Below, one piece after another: positions 58,635 through 64,000 of a stretch of 64,000 nucleotides of DNA (position 1 is the first letter of the stretch; each line of letters starts with the position of its first letter). The stretch comes from Pomphorhynchus laevis. Taxonomy: Eukaryota; Acanthocephala; Palaeacanthocephala; Echinorhynchida; Pomphorhynchidae. Made by a program: the position numbers and the translations under genes. The DNA lies in contig WNNJ02001739.1 in the NCBI GenBank assembly GCA_012934845.2, positions 124,001-188,000 of the forward strand. The letters are read 5' to 3'. The notes under the pieces were generated by a model. It saw nothing but the letters and a program-made list of their open reading frames with translations, had not been told where the DNA came from and searched no databases.

Positions 58635-59899
58635 GTGGCACCAAAAGAAAACCGGAAGAGTAGTGCCACATCCATTAAAGTTGCATATACAAACATAAGA
58701 AGTATTCATCTTATTTACATCTTATTTACATAAGATGTAAATTGGATGAGCTTATAATTCGGGTAACCATACATAAACCTATGATTCTGGCTCTTACGGC
58801 GAATTATTTGCATGACGACATATCAGACTGTGTGATGGGTATTCCAGGCTATAGCTTATACCGGGCCGATAGAGTTTATCGAAGGAGCGGAGATTCGCTC
58901 TTTATGTCAAAACAAACTTACTGATTAATTCGGTAGTAAAATTTGTAAATGTAGTGGGAACATGCAAGTTTCTGTCAGTCGAATTATCGCATCCAGAAGG
59001 TCATTTTGGAATTAGTGTTATATTGGTCTCCACAAACTTACGTGTTGGACGATGCATTCGTTCACGCACTAAGAAAATGATAAAAAAGAAAGAATACTAG
59101 TTGAAGTACATAGTTTAATATGTTAAAGGGCATTATATACTAGCTAGCGACACTTTAAAGCCTGACATATACTTGTGGAATTTTTTACAAATGACATTAT
59201 GCTAGATCAACATGTACAATCATCTACCAGGTTCATGGCTAATCAGGAATCTCGTCTTAACCTAATATTTTCTAAATTGATCATGAATGTGAGTAAATGT
59301 TATATGCGGGAGTTCTATTGGTTTGAGTAATCACTGTATGATATTGTTTGTTCTGTTATTTGTTCCTTTATACAGTTCTGTGATTTCGAAAGATAATGAT
59401 GAATCAATAATTTGGAAAAGATCATGGCAAAGAACTGATGTTAAGGCATTGCTTAAGGCCGCATCGGTTGCTACTTTTTCTTGAGGTAGTAATAACGTTG
59501 ATGATCGGTTGCAGGTGATGCATTCGATCTTAATAAAACTCTCGAACGAGTTCGCTCCTCTTCGACGAGTACAGAAGCAAGTTCCCGCCATGGTTTAATC
59601 CGGAACTAAGGTGTGCTTTATGTCATAGAAATTATCTTTTCCAGCTTAGTATCCACCACAGTTTTTACAGGAAGCAATATGTCATATTTCGCAATATAGT
59701 CGATCGCCTCAAGATAAAAAAGAGAAAACTTTGAAGGTGAGATTGCTGAAAACTTTAGTAGTAATACCAATAGATTTTGGTCGTATGTCAAAGGATCAAG
59801 AGTTCTGCCTGCGGCAATTTCTTCTTTACAAGATTGTAGTACAAATGTCACCTCACCTGCTATGATAGTTGAGATGTATGCATCAACTTATGAGCTTAA

Positions 59900-60658
59900 G
59901 ACTCCCCCGTAAACCAAACATATATCATCCCACTGTATATTTTGCCTCATCGATCATCCCCATAGTCCACGATCTCACTTTCTTAGGCTTCCATTTCGAT
60001 GATCACCTTTCCCTTAAACCATTCGTCCGTGACAAGGTCCGCTCATCTAACTTAATTCTCCGTGACATCCGCCGTATCCGCCCCCTTATCGACTTCCGTT
60101 TTTGTATGTCTCTTCTTTCATCGCTTCTTTTCCCTAAAATCGATTACTGCCTTAGCCTTTTCGCCAATTCTCCAAAATCCATCATCCTACCCATACAACG
60201 AATAATCAACACCGCCGTTCGAGTGCTCTTTCGTCTCTGTCGCTTCGACCACACATCCACATATTTTGCACAACTCTCCTGGCCCACCATCCACATCCGC
60301 ATCAAACTCCGCCTTCTTCTCGTTACCATTCGTCTCATCACTGTCGGCACCCCATCGTTCATCAATCTTCCTTTCTTAGACGATACTCGCCCCACCTCGC
60401 TATCGCTTTGTTCCTGTGATACCCTCTTACTCCACGTTCCTAATTACTCCAACAAATACGGTCTCCGATCCTTTCTCGTCGCCGCCTCACTCGCCTTGAA
60501 TCAACTCCCTCTCGACGTCCGCCGCGACCCCTCCTTCATCACATTCAAACACCTCCTCCGTTCACACCTTCTCGACACCTGATTCACAGTCTTGTTTTGT
60601 TGTGGTCATGAGCGCGTGCGCTGGCACCCATTTGCCACGTTAAAATAAATCCTTTTTT
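59900..60658 (+). mobile_element. LINE insertion A, 5'-truncated
   Basis: It has an open 3' portion of ORF2 (to the stop at 60582) with FLGFHFDDHLSLKPFVRD, LLFPKIDYCLSLFANSP, SLALNQLPLDVRRDPSF and HLLRSHLLDT. A short 3' UTR ending TTGCCACGTTAAAATAAATC and a T run follows. It is flanked by TTAAGAC on both sides, a probable target-site duplication. The host LINE reading resumes directly after it. Confidence 0.75.
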
Positions 60659-60956
60659 AAGACAGTTTATTCCTATGATGTTTGTGAGGATACAACAGTA
60701 ACTCGTGTATACAGAAATAACACTCGGATATTAGTATCTGCTGAAGAGGTCTATGATGAACTGTCTAGATTACCTATCGCATTCGCTGCAGGCCCCGACA
60801 AAGTTCATCCATACCTTCCTATATTACTTGAACATACATAGCGGAGCCATTGGCCTCGTTATTTGAGTTGAGCTGGCGTAGATTAAGATTACCAAATATC
60901 TGGAAAACAGCCATCGTTGTCCCGATCTTCAAATATGGGAACAGAAATAGCTCGTG

Positions 60957-62057
60957 AGATAGGCCTTACTAATATGGTCCTTAAAGTCCGTTCCTTTCGC
61001 GTCTGTTCTAATTCATCATCCTCCCCTCCCATCCCTATTTTTTGCGGGGTCCCACAAGGTTCAGTCCTAGGTCCCCTGCTTTTCTCTCTTTTGCTTGGCG
61101 ATCTCTCTCCATTTATCAAACCTTACTCCTTTAACGTCATGCAATACGCCGATGACATTCTAATCTATGCTCATGCACCCGCACATCGCATACACGATAT
61201 CGGAATTTCTGCCTCCAACTGTCTTTCTTCTATCTACAAACGTCTCTCCAATCTCCATCTCGTTCTAAACCCCGAAAAGTCCAAAATAATGTGGATCCTT
61301 CCCCGTAAACCAAACATATCTCCTCCCATTGTTTCTTTTGCCTCATCGATCATCCCTATAGTCCACAATCTCACTTTCTTAGGCTTCCATTCCGATGATC
61401 ACCTTTCCCTTAAACCATTCGTCCGTGACAACGTCCGCTCGTCTAACTTAATTCTCCGTGACATCCGCCGTATCCGCCCCCTTATCGACTTCCGTTCTTG
61501 TATGTCTCTTCTTTCATCGCTTCTTTTCCCTAAAATCGATTACTGCCTTAGCCTTTTCGCCAATTCTCCAAAATCCATCATCCTACCCCTACAACGAATA
61601 ATCAACACCGCCGTTCGAGTGCTCTTTCGTCTCCGTCGCTTCGACCACACATCCACATATTTTGCCCAACTCTCCTGGCCCACCATCCACATCCGCATCA
61701 AACTCCGCCTTCTTCTCGTTACTTTTCGTCTTATCGCTGTCGGATCCCCATCGGTAATCAACATTTTTTTCTTAGACGATACTCGCCCCACCTCGCTATC
61801 GCTTCGTTCATGTCATACCCTCTTACTCCACGTTCCTAATTACTCCAACAACTACGATCTCCGATCCTTCCTCGTCGCCGCCTCACTCGCCTGGAATCAA
61901 CTTCCACTCGACGTCCGCCGCGCTCCCTCCTTTATCACATTCAAACACCTCCTCCGTTCACACCTTCTCGACACCTGATTTACAGTCTTGTTTTGTTGTG
62001 GTTATGTAAGCGTGCGCTGGCACGCATTTGCCACGTTAAAATAAATCGTTTTTTTGT
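60957..62057 (+). mobile_element. LINE insertion B, with RT active site
   Basis: Same family as insertion A but longer. The frame open to 61978 contains FCGVPQGSVLGPLLFSLLLG, VMQYADDILIYAHAP (catalytic YADD), LVLNPEKSKIMW and the same C-terminal half as A. The 3' UTR has GCGTGCGCTGGCACGCATTT and GCCACGTTAAAATAAATCG with a T tail. It is 5'-truncated. The shared halves of A and B are highly similar, so both are recent relative to the host LINE. Confidence 0.75.
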
Positions 62058-63310
62058 TTGAGCGGATATTAAACATACGTTTATCTGCTCATTTTAATTT
62101 ACCAGGAATCCTGAATACTGCACAACACGAATTTGATATGGTTCCACATCGGATATTGCTAGCTGTTCTTGAGAATTGCAATGATGACTCGATAATTCTT
62201 TATTGGATCATATATTTTCTTCACATGAGATCATTTAGAGTTCAAGTCGGACGGTGCCTGTCTTCTTCTCGTACTTATACTACCGGAGTCCCCAGGGATC
62301 TGTTCTAGTACTATTGTTATTTAATATCTTTGTAAGATATTATATATCTTAAGAAATTGTAAGATTCTTGCATTTGCCGATGACATAAAAATGTGGAAGG
62401 TGATTAAGGATCTCGAAGATTGTGAAGTTTATCAGGACATGTTGAAACATGTTCATCGTTGGTCCATAACATTTGCCAAGTTAAAATATATCCTTTTTTT
62501 ATAACAACAATAATTAGTTTAAATACAAAAAATGTTTATATGAGGTTTGGTCTAGTAACGTGTGCCATAAATACTATCTCGGTGACGAGATCATTACGAA
62601 TATCGCTACCATCAAAGATCTTGGTATAATGGTGCAGAAGTGTGCTATATTATAAAGAGCTGTTTTAGAAAGTTAACTCCATCTTGTGCTGTGTATTTGT
62701 ACAATTAGCTGGTGAGACCGGTGATTGAATATGTTTCTCCGGCGGTCTGTCTTGTACGCTTAAAGAAATTGACGATTTGGAGATCATATCCCGTCGCTTC
62801 ACGAAATTGTGCCCATATGTGCGACATCTTTCCTATCATTCTCGATTAAGCAGTTTGGGTTTAGTATCTATACGAGAGAGGTTGATAATGTATGATCACC
62901 TGGCTATGCATCGTACCGCTTATCAATTTGAGGCGTATCCCTCGGATTGTATAGTGTTTAATAAGAGAATGTGAAGTAGAGGACATTCCAAAAAATTTGT
63001 AGTTTTAAGTCACGGGAAATGACCATCTCATTTCCGACTTTCACATCGAGCGATCAGCGCGTGGAATCGTCTTCCTGATATCATCGTGGACATATCCGAT
63101 GCTGTATCATTCAAAGTACAGCTTATGCGTTGGATGAGGTGCGAACGTACTCCTTTGCTGGTGAACTACCTGTTAATCGTTTCTGCGACGAAAATTACTG
63201 ATGTATATTTTATCTTACGTTTGTGTTTTTTTTTGATTTTTTCTGTTGTAGTTATCTGGTCAAAACAGCCATCTGGCTATATACCTGAAGTATAAATAAA
63301 TAAATAAATT

Positions 63311-64000
63311 ATAAATATGTACATTGTTATGATTTTTGTGATTTTTTATTTTAATTTTTTCTGTGAGCGGTCAAAAAATTTCTTTTTTTATTATTTATAG
63401 TTATTTATTTTTTACATTTATATATAACACATAAATCATTAAATGATAATGATTTATACTTATAGATGACGGCAACTATTGATGCGAGTAAGCATACTTC
63501 TCCAACAAGATAGAGACAAAAGGTTGGCCACCGACGACCAAGTCTACAACAAAACATTAAAATCAATTAAATGATAATGATTTATACTTATAGATTGCTG
63601 GAAATATAAGCAATGAGGCAACAATTGCCGTTGTTGACTTATAGCAATAACCGATGTACGGATTCTTCGTTATGCGCCAAGAAAGCTCATGGGACTCTAG
63701 TGAACTATAGGTGACACCGTTTACAAACCTTAAATTAAAGATATAACAAATAATATTATAATATCAGAAATTACACTTTTCTAAAGTTTTGTGATTTTAG
63801 CAGTTAAACTTGAAACAGAAATCTAAAAATGAAACAAGTTTCGTATCGCAGATTTACTGTCAAGGATATAGTCAAATATGTATATTTCTTGTTTTAAGAG
63901 TCTACTACTTGCATCAACGACATTGCATTTATAATATATTCAGTTGGTAGCTTAAATGTCTCCGTCTAAATTCAGCAATGGGGGCATCCAATACTGACGA
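63311..64000. other. AT-rich end of the window with a 26-bp direct repeat
   Basis: TGATAATGATTTATACTTAT plus AGAT occurs at about 63443 and again at about 63571, flanking roughly 100 bp of GC-richer sequence (GGTTGGCCACCGACGACC). This could be a short insertion with duplicated flanks. No gene is seen. Confidence 0.45.

Larger units (their letters stand above)
58660..63310 (+). mobile_element. LINE (CR1/Jockey-like) interrupted by two younger LINE insertions
   Basis: The endonuclease start reads KLDELIIRVTIHKPMILALT and GIPGYSLYRADRVYRRSGDS. Later come KWFNPELRCALCHRNY, then the RT series AGPDKVHP, WKTAIVVPIFKYGNR, FERILNIRLSAHF, MVPHRILLAVLENC, FADDIKMW (active site), IKDLGIMVQKCA, LVRPVIEYVSPAVC and AISAWNRLPDIIVD. 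The 3' end is a TAAATAAATAAATAAA tail at about 63293-63308. The host element is broken in several places and is split at about 59900-60660 and 60957-62057 by the insertions listed separately. Confidence 0.75.

Noticed and set aside
60144-60395. Arg-rich minus-strand frames in the LINE copies (also 61540-61791)
   Set aside because: Antisense shadows of the LINE ORF2 C-terminal region.

Overview
This window looks like animal genomic DNA, very AT-rich and crowded with mobile elements. Three things point to a metazoan. One gene is a PNLDC1-type piRNA-trimming nuclease with a C-terminal membrane anchor. Another is a nischarin-like PX plus leucine-rich-repeat protein. There are also two secreted-type Kunitz genes with introns of only 46-51 nt. 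Penelope-like elements, several LINE families, tRNA-headed SINEs and hammerhead-ribozyme repeats fill most of the rest. I cannot place the species; an invertebrate with a compact-intron, repeat-rich genome fits best.

Layout. 1-8.5 kb: the end of a DDE transposase, a 22-bp minisatellite, a dense group of Penelope-like copies (one with a long open RT frame at 4517-5914, minus strand), and a LINE endonuclease fragment. 8.5-20 kb: a scattered chain of plus-strand exons of about 72 nt, all phase 2, that read as leucine-rich repeats. These are interrupted by an orphan GIY-YIG domain, a second Penelope copy, a LINE fragment and a tandem 354-bp repeat carrying a textbook type I hammerhead ribozyme. 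20-34 kb: fragments of an RT element with an unusual C-terminal domain, a hairpin MITE with hammerhead-like arms, LINE copies with a tRNA-like 3' end, SINEs, and the left arm of a 1274-bp inverted repeat. 34.9-38 kb: two Kunitz genes on the minus strand, split by the right arm of that repeat. 38-42.1 kb: a scrambled cluster of inverted and direct repeats, with another hammerhead. 42-54 kb: AT-rich DNA holding the nischarin-like gene (46139-47449, minus), more Penelope ends and the PNLDC1-like gene (51939-53609, minus). 54-63.3 kb: decayed LINEs, one Ty3/gypsy fossil, and a LINE broken by two later LINE insertions.

The clear host genes are PNLDC1-like, nischarin-like and the two Kunitz genes. 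The LRR exon chain and three small candidate coding regions are less certain. The most notable signal is the recurrence of hammerhead-ribozyme cores, complete or partial, in several otherwise unrelated repeat families: a retrozyme-like tandem repeat, a hairpin MITE, SINE tails and Penelope ends.
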